From Vulcanimicrobiota bacterium (lineage in GTDB: Bacteria > Vulcanimicrobiota > Vulcanimicrobiia > Vulcanimicrobiales > Vulcanimicrobiaceae): DNA of 64,000 nucleotides. The stretch is taken from contig PLJL01000001.1 of assembly GCA_003140215.1 (NCBI GenBank), forward strand, positions 203,281-267,280, given 5' to 3'. Below, piece after piece: positions 41,253 to 50,365 of this stretch. The number at the start of each line of letters is the position of its first letter. Within the stretch, counting starts at the first letter, position 1. The notes below the pieces were generated by a model. It did no database searches and had not been told where the DNA came from. It worked only from the letters and a program-made list of their open reading frames with translations. The position numbers and the translations under genes were made by a program.

Positions 41253-42662
41253 GGGGGGTCGTCGCGCTCCCACGTTGGTGCGTTGCTCGAAGGCGTGCGC
41301 GAACCCGAGCAGGCCCAACTCGTCGCGGTAGCGGCCGACGATCTGCACGCCGACCGGCAGACCGTCGGGGGTAAACCCGCACGGTACCGAGATGGCCGGA
41401 TGTCCGGTCACCGTGATCGCCGAGCACGACCGCATCCAGTCCAGGTAGTTCTCCATCGCAACCCCGTTGATCGCGGTCACGTACGGCTGATCGACCGCGA
41501 ACGGCGGCACCTGGTTGACCGGCGCGATCAGGAACTCGTAGCGTTCCATGAACGCGTGCATGCGCGCGAAGATCAGCGAACGGAGCTTCATCGCCTCACC
41601 GATCTGCACGCCGGTTAGCGCGCGACCGCGCTCGACGTTCCAGACGATCGTGTCCTTGAACGCATTGGGATGCTGCTCGAGCAGCGCGCCGGGATGGTTC
41701 ACGAATGCGGCGGCGCGCAGCGTTTGGAAGACGGTATCGGCCCCGCTCAGATCGGGCGCGGCCTCCTCGATCCGGCAACCCAGCGCGACAAAGACGGAGC
41801 GTTGCGATTCCAGCACCGCCGTCACCGCGGGGTCGACGGGCAACCCGCCCAAGTCGGCGCTCCAGGCGACGCGGGTGCCGCGCAAATCACGTTCCAACGG
41901 CGCGCGAAAGGCGGCGCCGCCTTCGGCGATCGAGATCGGGTCGCGTGCGTCGGGTCCGGCCAACACGCTCAAGAACAGCGCGACGTCCGCCACGCTGCGC
42001 GCCATCGGCCCGCAGACCGACAGCGTGTTCCACGCATCGTGGGTGGGCCATTGCGCCACGCGACCGATCGACGGGCGCAAGCCGACGACGTTGCAGAAAT
42101 TGGCCGGGTTGCGCAGCGATCCGCCCAGATCGCTGCCGTCGGCGAGCGCGACCATCCCGCAGGCCAGCGCTACCGCCGCGCCGCCGCTGCTTCCGCCGCA
42201 CGTCTTGGTCGGGTCGTAGGGGTTGCGCGTTGCACCGAAGACCTCGTTGAAGGTCTGCGAGCCGGCGCCGAACTCCGGCGTGTTGGTCTTTCCCACGCTG
42301 ATCGCGCCCGCACGGCGCTGGCGTTCGACCACGATGCTGTCGTGGTCGGGGACGAAATCCTTGTAGATCGGCGAGCCGAACGTCGTGCGCATCCCGCGCG
42401 TGAGCACCAGATCTTTGTGCGCGACGGGCAATCCGTGCAGCGGGCCCAGCTCGGCGCCCCGCGCCTGCTCCTCGTCGGCCCGCCGCGCGCTCGCCAACGC
42501 CTCGTCGGCGTGGAGCGTCACGATCGCGTTGAGGGCGGGGTTCACGCGCTCGATCCGCTGCAGGTGCGCGGTCATCACCTCGGTCGCGGAGAACTCCTTG
42601 GCACGAATCCGCCGCGCCAGCTCCGTCGCGCCCAGAAAGCAGAGGTCGGTCGCCGTCGACAT
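41238..42662 (-). CDS. Amidase-signature family hydrolase
   Basis: 474 residues from ATG 42662. The Ser-cisSer-Lys triad is visible: Lys in LPVAHKDLVL, cis-Ser in TCGGSSGGAAVALA, and the nucleophile Ser in GSDLGGSLRNPAN. LGPLHGLPVAHKD and the C-terminal ITVTGHPAISVPCGFTPDGLPVGVQIVG are standard. It could act on aliphatic or aryl amides; there are no gatB/gatC neighbours, so it is not GatA. The longer frame upstream to 43202 is antisense to the GGDEF gene and is rejected. Confidence 0.9.
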   Translation of the reverse strand: MSTATDLCFLGATELARRIRAKEFSATEVMTAHLQRIERVNPALNAIVTLHADEALASARRADEEQARGAELGPLHGLPVAHKDLVLTRGMRTTFGSPIYKDFVPDHDSIVVERQRRAGAISVGKTNTPEFGAGSQTFNEVFGATRNPYDPTKTCGGSSGGAAVALACGMVALADGSDLGGSLRNPANFCNVVGLRPSIGRVAQWPTHDAWNTLSVCGPMARSVADVALFLSVLAGPDARDPISIAEGGAAFRAPLERDLRGTRVAWSADLGGLPVDPAVTAVLESQRSVFVALGCRIEEAAPDLSGADTVFQTLRAAAFVNHPGALLEQHPNAFKDTIVWNVERGRALTGVQIGEAMKLRSLIFARMHAFMERYEFLIAPVNQVPPFAVDQPYVTAINGVAMENYLDWMRSCSAITVTGHPAISVPCGFTPDGLPVGVQIVGRYRDELGLLGFAHAFEQRTNVGARRPPLLSA

Positions 42663-42780
42663 CGCGGCCAGCGTTAGCCGTTTCGAAGCAAGTTCCCGGC
42701 TGCTCACCTTCGCCTCGAAAAACCGCAAAGTGAGCCTTTTTGTGCATGCCGGCGTACGAACAGCCGATACTATGAGTGTA

Positions 42781-44103
42781 ATGGTGGACCGCACTTCGCC
42801 CGTGATACGCGGCGCAGAACGGCGCCGGCGTCTCTTCGACGCCCTCGACGACGGTGTCGTTTTGCAAGACAGCGAGCGCACGGTTCGTGAATGGAACGCA
42901 CCGGCGCTGCGCTTGCTCGGGCTGACTGCCGAGCAGCTGACGGGCCGCGCGCCGCTCGATTCCGGTTGGCACCTGACATGGGAGAACGGGCGGATTCTGC
43001 GCGGCGCCGACCCGTTGCGCACGGTGCTCTTGGAGGCGTCCTCGCGCGGCGCCCTGACGATCGCGGTGCGCACGGGCTCCGCTCCGCCGACCTGGATCGC
43101 GATCTCGAGCCGCTGCGTCGACGGCGACGAGGACGCCGGCGAAACGATCGTGTCGACGCTCACCGACGTGACCGCGCGCCGCGCGGTCGAAGTACAAAAC
43201 ACCCACTACCGCGAGATCATCGACACGCTGGACGCCTCGTACCGAATCCTCGAGGAGAGTCCGATCGCGATGTGCAGCGTCGATCCGGACGGTAGCGTCC
43301 TGCGCAGCAACATGGCGTTTCTCGCTTTGGGCGGCGCCGCGGCGACGTCGATCGTCGAGCTCTTCTCTGACGACGACTGCGTGGCGTTGCGTCAGGCCTT
43401 TGCGCGGCTCGTCGCCGGCCGGACCCCCTCGGTCCACCTCGAGATGCGCGTGCGCCGGCCGGACGGCGTCGCGACGTGGTGCGAGATCACTGCAGTCGCC
43501 ATGCGCCAAGGATCCCCCGACGCCGCGATCCTGCTGCTCATCAACGACATCACCGATCGGCGCCGGCGCGAGGCGCGGTTGCGCCAGCTCGCCGAACGTG
43601 ACCCGCTCACCGGATTGCACAATCGTCGCAGTTTCGTTCGCGTGCTGCGCGCGCGGCTGGCGGCGATCGAGCGCCGCCCGGCCCGTCGCAACGACGCCGA
43701 CTGGACGCTGATGCTGGTCGACCTCGACGGCTTCAAGGACGTCAACGACACCTGCGGTCATCACTGTGGCGACGCGGTGCTGGTCGCGGTCGCGGCGGCG
43801 ATCCGCGACCGTACCCGCGTCGACGACATCGTCGGCCGGCTCGGCGGTGATGAGTTCGCCGTGCTGTTGCAGGCGCCGGTGTCCGACGCGCGGGCGATCG
43901 GGGACGACATCATCGCGCGCATTACGCAGGCGGCCGCCACGGTCGAAGGTGCGCCGCGCGTGACGGCCAGCATTGGGATCGCGCACCTGCGGGCCGGTCG
44001 CGGCACCGAAGCCACGCTGCTGGCCGGCGATCAGGCGATGTACGCGGCCAAGCGCGCCGGAAAAGCACGCTGCGCCGATGCCGACGCGGAGCCCCAACCC
44101 TGA
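42781..44103 (+). CDS. PAS-GGDEF diguanylate cyclase
   Basis: 440 residues from ATG 42781 (ATG 42772 is an in-frame alternative). Two PAS-like sensory segments come first (LFDALDDGVVLQDSERTVRE and YRILEESPIAMCSVDPDGSV). They are followed by RDPLTGLHNRRSF and an intact GGDEF active site (RLGGDEFAVLL), so it should make cyclic di-GMP. No I-site RxxD could be confirmed and no EAL domain follows. TACTAT lies seven bases before 42781 with no Shine-Dalgarno, favouring that start and a leaderless mRNA. It is cytosolic, with no membrane helices. Confidence 0.88.
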   Translation: MVDRTSPVIRGAERRRRLFDALDDGVVLQDSERTVREWNAPALRLLGLTAEQLTGRAPLDSGWHLTWENGRILRGADPLRTVLLEASSRGALTIAVRTGSAPPTWIAISSRCVDGDEDAGETIVSTLTDVTARRAVEVQNTHYREIIDTLDASYRILEESPIAMCSVDPDGSVLRSNMAFLALGGAAATSIVELFSDDDCVALRQAFARLVAGRTPSVHLEMRVRRPDGVATWCEITAVAMRQGSPDAAILLLINDITDRRRREARLRQLAERDPLTGLHNRRSFVRVLRARLAAIERRPARRNDADWTLMLVDLDGFKDVNDTCGHHCGDAVLVAVAAAIRDRTRVDDIVGRLGGDEFAVLLQAPVSDARAIGDDIIARITQAAATVEGAPRVTASIGIAHLRAGRGTEATLLAGDQAMYAAKRAGKARCADADAEPQP

Positions 44104-44104
44104 G

Positions 44105-44329
44105 TCAGCGGCCTGGAACGAGCTCCGTCGCGGCCACGGTGTCGCGCCGCCGGCCGCTCGCGTGCGCCGCGCATCCAGCCAGGACCAGCCGCGCCGAGTT
44201 CGGGCCCGTCGCCGTGCAGCCGCAGGCCCAGTTCACCGAGATCCGCACGCTGCGGCGCTCGTCCGAGACGAGGCTGTGGCATTGCGGCTTGCCCAGGAGT
44301 ACGGTGAGGGCGTCGAGCGCGAAGAGCAT
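44105..44329 (-). CDS. Possible small cysteine-containing protein (74 aa)
   Basis: The frame encodes LFALDALTVLLGKPQCHSLV, SDERRSVRISVNWACGCTAT and GPNSARLVLAGCAAHASG. The clustered cysteines and the balanced composition look more protein-like than an antisense shadow. It lies in an otherwise empty 296-bp interval, ending 1 bp from the GGDEF stop. TAGCGT is only 2 bp before ATG 44329, so the start is unsure. No family is recognised. Confidence 0.35.
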   Translation of the reverse strand: MLFALDALTVLLGKPQCHSLVSDERRSVRISVNWACGCTATGPNSARLVLAGCAAHASGRRRDTVAATELVPGR

Positions 44330-44399
44330 CTACGCTACTGTCTCCGCGCGCCGCAGCCCGCTTACGTCCGGATCGTCCCGGCGCCGCGGGACTTCGGTC

Positions 44400-44879
44400 C
44401 TAGCGCTGGCCGGGGTCGGTCCGCACCACGGTGCCGTCGAGGTAGCGGATCGCGTCGACGCTGCAGGTGATGCGCGCCGGCGGGCCGGCGTCGCTGAGCT
44501 CGCCGAGGTTGATCCGGTCGACGGTCTGAGCGGGATCGATCCGCGCTTCGGCAACGTTGGTGCGGGTGGCGCTGACGTCGCCGAAGGCATCGTAGTAGGC
44601 GAACTTCACCCGGACGGCCGTGATCGGCTTGTCGCCGCCGTTGGAGATGCGCAGCGCGTGGTGGATCAGGGTCAAACCGTCGGTGCCCCGCCCATCCGAG
44701 AAGCAGCCCTCGATCTTGATCGGGCCGGGCTGGCCGGCGACCTGGGTCGGGATGGGGTGTGCCGGCGAGAGCCGCAGGGTGGTGTCGGAAGCGGCCGTAA
44801 CCGGCGTCGCGGCATTGCCCGCGACCCCGGCCGCGAAAAACGCAGCCGCCGTCGCGACGGCGAGGATGGATAGGCGCAC
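44400..44879 (-). CDS. Exported protein of unknown function
   Basis: 159 residues from GTG 44879, which has GGAGG five bases upstream and opens a signal peptide (VRLSILAVATAAAFFAAGVAGNAA). The mature domain has strand-like GLTLIHHALRISNGGDKPIT, AVRVKFAYYDAFGDVSATRT and a paired cysteine (EGCFSDG, ITCSVDA), suggesting an Ig-like periplasmic domain. The longer frame to 45458 is antisense to the next gene. It is divergent from the exported protein at 45000-45632. Confidence 0.6.
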   Translation of the reverse strand: MRLSILAVATAAAFFAAGVAGNAATPVTAASDTTLRLSPAHPIPTQVAGQPGPIKIEGCFSDGRGTDGLTLIHHALRISNGGDKPITAVRVKFAYYDAFGDVSATRTNVAEARIDPAQTVDRINLGELSDAGPPARITCSVDAIRYLDGTVVRTDPGQR

Positions 44880-44999
44880 GTGGACCTCCGTGATCGAAAA
44901 AATGCTAGCCCGGGAACGCAGCCGCCGTACCGATCGTTCGACCCGCCGGCCGGAGCCGCTCCACCGGCCCCGAATCGGTGCCGGGTGAGGAATCGCGCC

Positions 45000-45632
45000 A
45001 TGCGTTTCGTCGCCGCCGGTCTGGGCGCCGCCGTGCTCGCGGCGCTCGCCGCGCCCGGTGCGGCGCAGACGCCGGCCGACGCGCGCAAGCCGTGCGTTCG
45101 CAGCCTCGTGGCGATGGAAGACAGCGTCGACTCGGCACGCGCGCACGCCGGTGACGTGTTCCGTTTCCGCCTCGTCGACGCCGCCACGGCACCCGACGGC
45201 ACCGCCGTCCCGGCCGGCAGCCTGGGCTACGGCGTCATCGCCAATGCCTCGCACGCCGACCGTGGCGGACGGGCCGGCTACCTGGCGCTCGAGACGCGTT
45301 TCGTCGTGCTCGACAGCGGTGTCCACCTGGCGGCGATCATCGATCGCGTGCACGATGAAGCCTCGACGGCGGTCGGTGCGACCGCGAACGCGCCCGGGCT
45401 GCTGGGGCTGATCCCGATCGTCGGCTATGCCGTCGGCGGTTACGATGCGATGCACCACGGCAAGGACGCAACCATCCCGCGCGGGACGCGCGTCGGCGTG
45501 TTCCTCGGCGACGACGCGGCGTTGGGAGTTTGCCGGCCGCTCACCGCGGGCGAGTCTCCGCCGCCCGCGCCCGCGGCGTCACCGGTTCCCGCGACGACCC
45601 CGACCGCTTCGGCGACGGCCGCTATTCGTTGA
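45000..45632 (+). CDS. Exported protein with a glycine-zipper-like segment
   Basis: 210 residues from ATG 45000 (GAGG upstream). A signal peptide (MRFVAAGLGAAVLAALAAPG, then AAQ) is followed by a domain with VFRFRLVDAATAPDGTAVPA and GLLGLIPIVGYAVGGYDAMHHGKDATIPRGTRVGVFL. This combines a Gly-rich hydrophobic stretch with a final strand typical of YMGG-type envelope proteins. A Pro/Ala tail ends the protein. The function is unknown, and a role at the outer membrane is only suggested. Confidence 0.6.
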   Translation: MRFVAAGLGAAVLAALAAPGAAQTPADARKPCVRSLVAMEDSVDSARAHAGDVFRFRLVDAATAPDGTAVPAGSLGYGVIANASHADRGGRAGYLALETRFVVLDSGVHLAAIIDRVHDEASTAVGATANAPGLLGLIPIVGYAVGGYDAMHHGKDATIPRGTRVGVFLGDDAALGVCRPLTAGESPPPAPAASPVPATTPTASATAAIR

Positions 45633-45693
45633 GACGCGCAGGCGGCGCTTGCTTCGTCGCAGGTCGTTTCAGCCCGATCCGAAACCCACGGAT

Positions 45694-45885
45694 ATGAGCG
45701 CAAAGACGACGACCCGGGCAGCGGAAGCTGCCGCCGAGAAGATCCGCAAAGAGAAACGCGGCGTAGAGGCCCAAGCGGCCGCCGTCAGCGAGGCGACGCG
45801 GATCCGGGACATGTTCGCCGAGGACCGCAAGCGGCTCGAGAAGCGCTACGGTTTCGTTTCGCTCAGCGGTCGCAACGTCGAATGA
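45694..45885 (+). CDS. Small helical protein (63 aa), unknown function
   Basis: The peptide begins MSAKTTTRAAEAAAEKIRKE and continues with helical QAAAVSEATRIRDMFAEDRK and a final YGFVSLSGRNVE. It is charged, without a signal or cysteines. ATG 45694 is assumed; no good Shine-Dalgarno is visible. Its 3' end overlaps the convergent queA gene by 23 bp. Composition and clean stop suggest a real gene. Confidence 0.5.
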   Translation: MSAKTTTRAAEAAAEKIRKEKRGVEAQAAAVSEATRIRDMFAEDRKRLEKRYGFVSLSGRNVE

Positions 45886-46882
45886 GCAGGTGCACGTCGC
45901 CGAACTCGTGCCAAAGGTAGCCGGCGGCGACGGCACGCTCGTAGGCGCTCTCCAGCAATGCATTGCCGCCGAACGCCGCTAGGAGATCGTGATGGCTGGC
46001 CTGCGGCTCGTGAAAGCCGGTCAGCAGGCCGTCGACGACCGTAACGCCGCGCTCCGGCGTGATGATGCGGTCGGTCCAGCCCGCCGCGGCGAACGTTTCG
46101 CCGCCGGCGACCGCGCTCTCGAGGGCGCGCACGACGGTCGTCCCGACCGCGATGACCCGGTTTCCGCGGCGCCGCGCCGCGTTGACCGCCGCCGCGGTGT
46201 GCGCTGAGACCTCGAACCATTCACGATAGGGCCGCTCGTGCCGCTCGGGGCTCGACACGCCGGTGTGCAGGGTGATCGTCGCCAGGTCGACGCCGGCGTG
46301 CCGCACGTCGTCGAGGACGCGCGGGGTGAAAGGCCGCCCCGCCGACGGCATCTCCGCCGAGCCCGGCACCCGCGCAAACACCGTCTGATAGTCCGCCAGC
46401 GGCAGCGCCTCGTTCACGTAGCGATAGCGAATCGGCGCGCCGTAGCGCGCGAGAAACGGTGCCACGTCCTCGCCCAGGCTCAACACGACGTACCAGAGCC
46501 GCGGGTGCGCCGCGTCGACGGTCGTCAGGAACGTCGCGGACGCGCCGCCGGCCAGGCTCACCCGCCCGCCGGCGACAATCGCCCCGCGCGGCTCCGCGAT
46601 CCACAGATCGTCGCTGATGCGCGTCGAGAGGTGCACCGCCAGACCGGACCCATCCTCGCGCCGCGCCGGCAATGCCGCCGGCAGCGTCGCGGAATCGTTG
46701 GCGACGAGCAGATCGCCGCGGCACAGCACCGCCGGTAGGTCGCGAAACGCGGCATCTTCGTGCCTGCCCCCGGCGAGATCGGTGATCAGCAACCGCACGC
46801 CGTCGCGCGCTAGACCGCGCCGTTCGGGCGTCGTCGTCGCTTCGTTGACCGGCGGGAGCGCGCAGGTCGGTGCGCCGATCAT
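45863..46882 (-). CDS. queA: tRNA queuosine synthesis ribosyltransferase-isomerase (QueA-like)
   Basis: 339 residues. QueA moves the ribosyl part of SAM to preQ1 in tRNA to form epoxyqueuosine. DLLVANDSATLPAALPARR (the NxTxVxPAR-type N-terminal motif), YGAPIRYRYVNEALPLADYQTVFA, ATITLHTGVSS, NRVIAVGTTVVRALES and GLLTGFHEPQASHHDLLAAF follow the family order. The extreme N-terminus (ALPPVNEATTTPERRGLARD) is longer and less conserved than in enterobacteria. No tgt, queF or queG is nearby. It overlaps the upstream SDR gene by 4 bp. Confidence 0.85.
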   Translation of the reverse strand: MIGAPTCALPPVNEATTTPERRGLARDGVRLLITDLAGGRHEDAAFRDLPAVLCRGDLLVANDSATLPAALPARREDGSGLAVHLSTRISDDLWIAEPRGAIVAGGRVSLAGGASATFLTTVDAAHPRLWYVVLSLGEDVAPFLARYGAPIRYRYVNEALPLADYQTVFARVPGSAEMPSAGRPFTPRVLDDVRHAGVDLATITLHTGVSSPERHERPYREWFEVSAHTAAAVNAARRRGNRVIAVGTTVVRALESAVAGGETFAAAGWTDRIITPERGVTVVDGLLTGFHEPQASHHDLLAAFGGNALLESAYERAVAAGYLWHEFGDVHLLIRRCDR

Positions 46883-47619
46883 ACGCTCGCGACGACGGCC
46901 GCGGATTGCAGCGCGACCCGCACGAACGCGCCGCGCGGCGCCGCGATCGCGCGCAGCAGCGCCGGGGCGACGTCGCGCGGATCGGCGAGTGACGCGCGCT
47001 CGGCATCGGGGACGGCGGCGCGGTGCAGCTCGGTGTCCATGTCGCCCGGGTCGGCGACGATGACGCCGATGCCGGAGCCTTCGAGCTCCGCGGCGAGGAT
47101 GCGGGACACGTGCTCGAGCGCCGCTTTGGCCGAACCGTACCCGCCCCAGCCGGGGTACGCCTCGATCGCGGCATCGGAGCTGATGTTGACGATCGTTCCG
47201 CCGCCGTTGCGGCGCATGACCGGCAACGCGTGCTGGATGAGGTGCAGCGGCGCGTAGACGTTGGTGGTGAAGATGCGGTCGAAGGTCGCGGGCGAGAGGT
47301 GTTCGAGTGCCGGCAGCGGCGAGCGGCCGATCGTCGACGCGTTGTTGACGATCAGGTCGATGCGGCCGAAGCGCGTCTCCGCAGCCTCGACGAGCTGGTG
47401 CACGTGCGCGCCCTCGGCGACGTCGCCCGCGATCGCGACGACGGGGCCGAGCTGCGACAGCTCGTGCTCGGCCGCGGCGAGCGACTCCTCACCGCGCGCG
47501 TCGATGACGAGCGCGATCCCGGCGCGCGCCAGCTCGCGCGCGACGGCGAGCCCGAGGCCCTTGGAAGCGCCGGTGACGATCGCGACGTGGCCGCGTTCGA
47601 ACCATGGATAATCGTTCAT
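46879..47619 (-). CDS. Short-chain dehydrogenase/reductase
   Basis: 246 residues of the classical SDR fold: cofactor loop IVTGASKGLGLAVARELARA, DLIVNNASTIG, catalytic Ser region VNISSDAAIEAYPGWGGYGSAKAAL with the YxxxK pair, and VIVADPGDMDTELHRA. The substrate is unknown. TACGCT lies six bases before ATG 47619, so it may be leaderless. It is coupled to queA by an ATGA overlap. Confidence 0.88.
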   Translation of the reverse strand: MNDYPWFERGHVAIVTGASKGLGLAVARELARAGIALVIDARGEESLAAAEHELSQLGPVVAIAGDVAEGAHVHQLVEAAETRFGRIDLIVNNASTIGRSPLPALEHLSPATFDRIFTTNVYAPLHLIQHALPVMRRNGGGTIVNISSDAAIEAYPGWGGYGSAKAALEHVSRILAAELEGSGIGVIVADPGDMDTELHRAAVPDAERASLADPRDVAPALLRAIAAPRGAFVRVALQSAAVVASV

Positions 47620-47745
47620 GTACCGAGCGTAGCGCGCGAACCGGCGCGGCGCGACGCTCCGAGGGACGGGCCCGCCCCCGTCCGTTCGGACAGGGGGCGA
47701 AGCGCCGGGTGTTCGGCGAAGTCGGGATCTCTGGAGGGCTACGTC

Positions 47746-48561
47746 ATGACGTCAACACGCGGGCTTCGGGTCGGGATCCTCATGATCGGGTCGCCGCTTT
47801 GGGACCTCAAGAAACTCGACCGCGCGCGCTGGCAATACGAGCGTCTAGACATGGCGGCAAAGCAGCCGGTCGACGCGCCGATTCGGTATGGCCGGTGCTC
47901 GTCGGGCGGGGAGTGGCAAGGGCAGTACACCATGACGCTTTCGCGCGGCGCCGAAGCCGGAGTTGCCTACGCGGTCCCGTGTAAGAAGGCCGTCTCGACC
48001 CTCGCCGATCTCGAAGCGGAAGTGCACGCCCTTGCCATCGCTGAGGGTCTCGTCGACTCCTATGGGGCGCCGCGTTGGAAAACGTTCGGGACTGTTGGCG
48101 TGGGCTTCGGCGATGCCGCCGCCGACGTCGCGCCACGCTTGAAAGAGCAGTGGGGTCAAAGCTTCGGTTTCCGGTACAATCTCGCCACCACGTTCTGGGA
48201 AACGTACAAGCAGCTCGACGAAACTGCACCGGTGAGTCATGACGGGCTGCTTACGATCGGATGGCCGACGCGTGGCGGCTCAGCTGAGCCGATCGCGTTC
48301 GACCTGCTGCTCGCCACGGCAACGGAGCCGACTCCGATCGACCGCCGCTATGCATCGGCAAACGAAATCGCCGAGTCCCTCGTCAATCGTGCGGGTAGTG
48401 CCGACTATTTTCGCGGCAACGTGCTCAACGGCATTCGCACGCACGACGATGCGGCAATTTGGAGTGCGCTCGAGGCCATCAGACCAGCCTGGCTTCGGAC
48501 CGATCGCTACGAGCAGGTCGGCGAACGCGCCGGACGAGCGCTCTCGATCAAATCGGGCTGA
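47746..48561 (+). CDS. Conserved hypothetical protein
   Basis: 271 residues from ATG 47746, preceded by GGAGGG. LRVGILMIGSPLWDLKKLDR, then PIRYGRCSSGGEWQGQYTMTL and GVAYAVPCKKAV, repeat a pattern seen in uncharacterised proteins that begin with a GSLLWD-type strand; this is loosely like gamma-glutamylcyclotransferase folds. Catalytic residues cannot be assigned. It is a single gene between two minus-strand units. Confidence 0.6.
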   Translation: MTSTRGLRVGILMIGSPLWDLKKLDRARWQYERLDMAAKQPVDAPIRYGRCSSGGEWQGQYTMTLSRGAEAGVAYAVPCKKAVSTLADLEAEVHALAIAEGLVDSYGAPRWKTFGTVGVGFGDAAADVAPRLKEQWGQSFGFRYNLATTFWETYKQLDETAPVSHDGLLTIGWPTRGGSAEPIAFDLLLATATEPTPIDRRYASANEIAESLVNRAGSADYFRGNVLNGIRTHDDAAIWSALEAIRPAWLRTDRYEQVGERAGRALSIKSG

Positions 48562-48582
48562 CAAGTCCCGGTTTGGACAGCG

Positions 48583-49200
48583 TCACACGATCCCGCGCGC
48601 CTTCGCGATGGCCACCGCTTGCGCGCGGTTGGAGGCGCCCAGCCGCGCGAGGATCTCGCCGACGTGGAACTTCACCGTGCGTTCGGTGATGCCCAGGCGC
48701 TGACCGGCCGCGCGGTTCGAAAGCCCCTCGGCGAGCAGCGCGAGGATCTCGCGTTCGCGCTGGGTCAGGCGGTCCCGGCGCGGCTGGCGCACGGCGCGCG
48801 CGAGCTGCGCCGCGATCTCGGGCGGGATCAGCGTTCCGCCGCCCGCAACGGCGCGCACCACCGCGACCAGCTCGTCGCTCGACGTCCCTTTGAGCACGTA
48901 GGAGTCGGCGCCGCGCTCGAAGGCCGTCGCGACCCGTTCCTCGCCGGCGTAGGCGCTGAAGATGACGATGCGCGTCGCCGGCGACGCCGCTTTCACCCGC
49001 GGGATCGCGTCGAGCCCGCTGGCTCCGCCCAGCTCGAGATCGAGGATCAGCACGTCGGGCCGCTCCGTGGCAGCCAGTCGCAGCGCATCCGCGGCGTTCG
49101 CGCCGGTCGCAACGACGTCGATGTCGGCCGCCGCGCGCAGGTTCGCGACCACGCCGTCGGTCACGATGGGGTGATCGTCGACGATGGCGACGCGAATCAC
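48583..49200 (-). CDS. NarL/FixJ-type response regulator
   Basis: 205 residues. The receiver domain has the acidic pair D8-D9 (VAIVDDHPIV), the phospho-acceptor D54 (DVLILDLELGG), Thr/Ser FSAY and Lys in YVLKGTSSDE. The C-terminal LuxR helix-turn-helix reads LTQREREILALLAEGLSNRA, then AGQRLGITERTVKFHVGEIL. It is the partner of the histidine kinase at 49197-50327, with which it overlaps by 4 bp. Target promoters are unknown. Confidence 0.94.
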   Translation of the reverse strand: MIRVAIVDDHPIVTDGVVANLRAAADIDVVATGANAADALRLAATERPDVLILDLELGGASGLDAIPRVKAASPATRIVIFSAYAGEERVATAFERGADSYVLKGTSSDELVAVVRAVAGGGTLIPPEIAAQLARAVRQPRRDRLTQREREILALLAEGLSNRAAGQRLGITERTVKFHVGEILARLGASNRAQAVAIAKARGIV

Positions 49201-50327
49201 GCGCGCGCCCTCGGCACGATCGTTTCGATCGACGTGCCGCGGCCGCGCTCCGACGTCACGCGCAGGCTGCCGCCCGCGAGACGGGCGCGCTCTTCCATCC
49301 CACGCAGCCCGTAGCGCGTCTGGTCGCGCACCGACGGATCGAAACCGATCCCGTCATCGCGAACGCGCAGCGTGACCGCGGCGCCGTCGTCCTCGAGCGC
49401 GATCTCGATGCGCGCAGCCCCGGCGTGCCGGCGCGCGTTGGTCAACGCCTCCGACGCGATCCGAAACAACTCGCCCTCGACCTCGTACGGCAACGCCCCG
49501 GCAGCGCGATCGTGCAGCGTCACGCGCATCCCGGTCTCCGAGGTCAGCCGGCGCGCCAGCGCCGCCAGCGCGGCGCCGAGCGGACGGCCTTCGAGCGGAT
49601 CGGTTCGCAGGCTCAGCACCGAGGCGCGCGCTTGTGCCATCGCCGCGCGCGCGACGTCGAGCGCGGTGGAGACGCGTTCGAACGCCGGCGACTCCCGCGG
49701 CACGTCGCGCAGCGCGCTTTCGAGCTGCAGCGCGATGGCGGTGAGGTCTTGCGCGAGCGTGTCGTGGATCTCGCGCGCGAGCCGCGTGCGCTCGGTCGAG
49801 CGTGCCGCGCTGGCCTCTTCGTCCGCCAGGCGCCCACGTTCGACGGCCAGTCCGAGTTGCGCGCCGGTCACCGACAGTAAGCGCAGGTCGGCCTCCGAGA
49901 GCTTGCGCGGAAGTGCCGGACAGACGTTCAATATCCCCAGCCGGCGCTCGCCGAAGCGCAGCACGACCGACGCGTGCGACTGCAGCCCAAGCGTCAGCGC
50001 CGAACCACCTTCCTCGGCGCCGCGCCGCAGCCGCGAACACGCGATGATGTCGACGTTCTTCGAGTCGAAGTCGCCGTCGACGAAGGACTCCATGCACCAG
50101 CAGAGATCCCCGGTCATCTGCACCGGCTCGCGCAGGTACGGCGGCAGCTCGTGCGCGGCAGCGAGATAGAAGCGCTCGGTCTCGGGATCGACCAGCCAGA
50201 TCCACCCGGTCGCCAGGTCGAGCGCATGCACGATCTCGCGCAACGCAGCCTCGAGCGCCTGCTCGACATCCGTTGCGGTCAGAGCGCTCGCGATCGCGTC
50301 GAACAGCGCGACGTCACGTTCGTGCAC
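49197..50327 (-). CDS. Soluble GAF-type sensor histidine kinase (NarX/DegS group)
   Basis: 376 residues. A GAF domain (about 10-165; EIVHALDLATGWIWLVDPET, then GDLCWCMESFVDGDF with two neighbouring Cys and a later Cys in IIACSRLR) precedes HisKA_3, with the phospho-His in RLAREIHDTLAQDLTAIALQL, and an HATPase domain (EALTNARRHAGA, VRDDGIGFD, YGLRGMEERARLAGG). GAF cysteines in related kinases can bind iron or haem, so redox or gas sensing is possible. No membrane helix is seen. Confidence 0.92.
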   Translation of the reverse strand: MHERDVALFDAIASALTATDVEQALEAALREIVHALDLATGWIWLVDPETERFYLAAAHELPPYLREPVQMTGDLCWCMESFVDGDFDSKNVDIIACSRLRRGAEEGGSALTLGLQSHASVVLRFGERRLGILNVCPALPRKLSEADLRLLSVTGAQLGLAVERGRLADEEASAARSTERTRLAREIHDTLAQDLTAIALQLESALRDVPRESPAFERVSTALDVARAAMAQARASVLSLRTDPLEGRPLGAALAALARRLTSETGMRVTLHDRAAGALPYEVEGELFRIASEALTNARRHAGAARIEIALEDDGAAVTLRVRDDGIGFDPSVRDQTRYGLRGMEERARLAGGSLRVTSERGRGTSIETIVPRARA

Positions 50328-50365
50328 GCCGACGAGTTCGCCCAGGGCGCGAACGCGTACTCCCT

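Noticed and set aside
42662..43202. N-terminal extension of the amidase gene
   Set aside because: The 180 extra codons are antisense to the PAS region of the GGDEF gene and have no family character; ATG 42662 gives a normal amidase.
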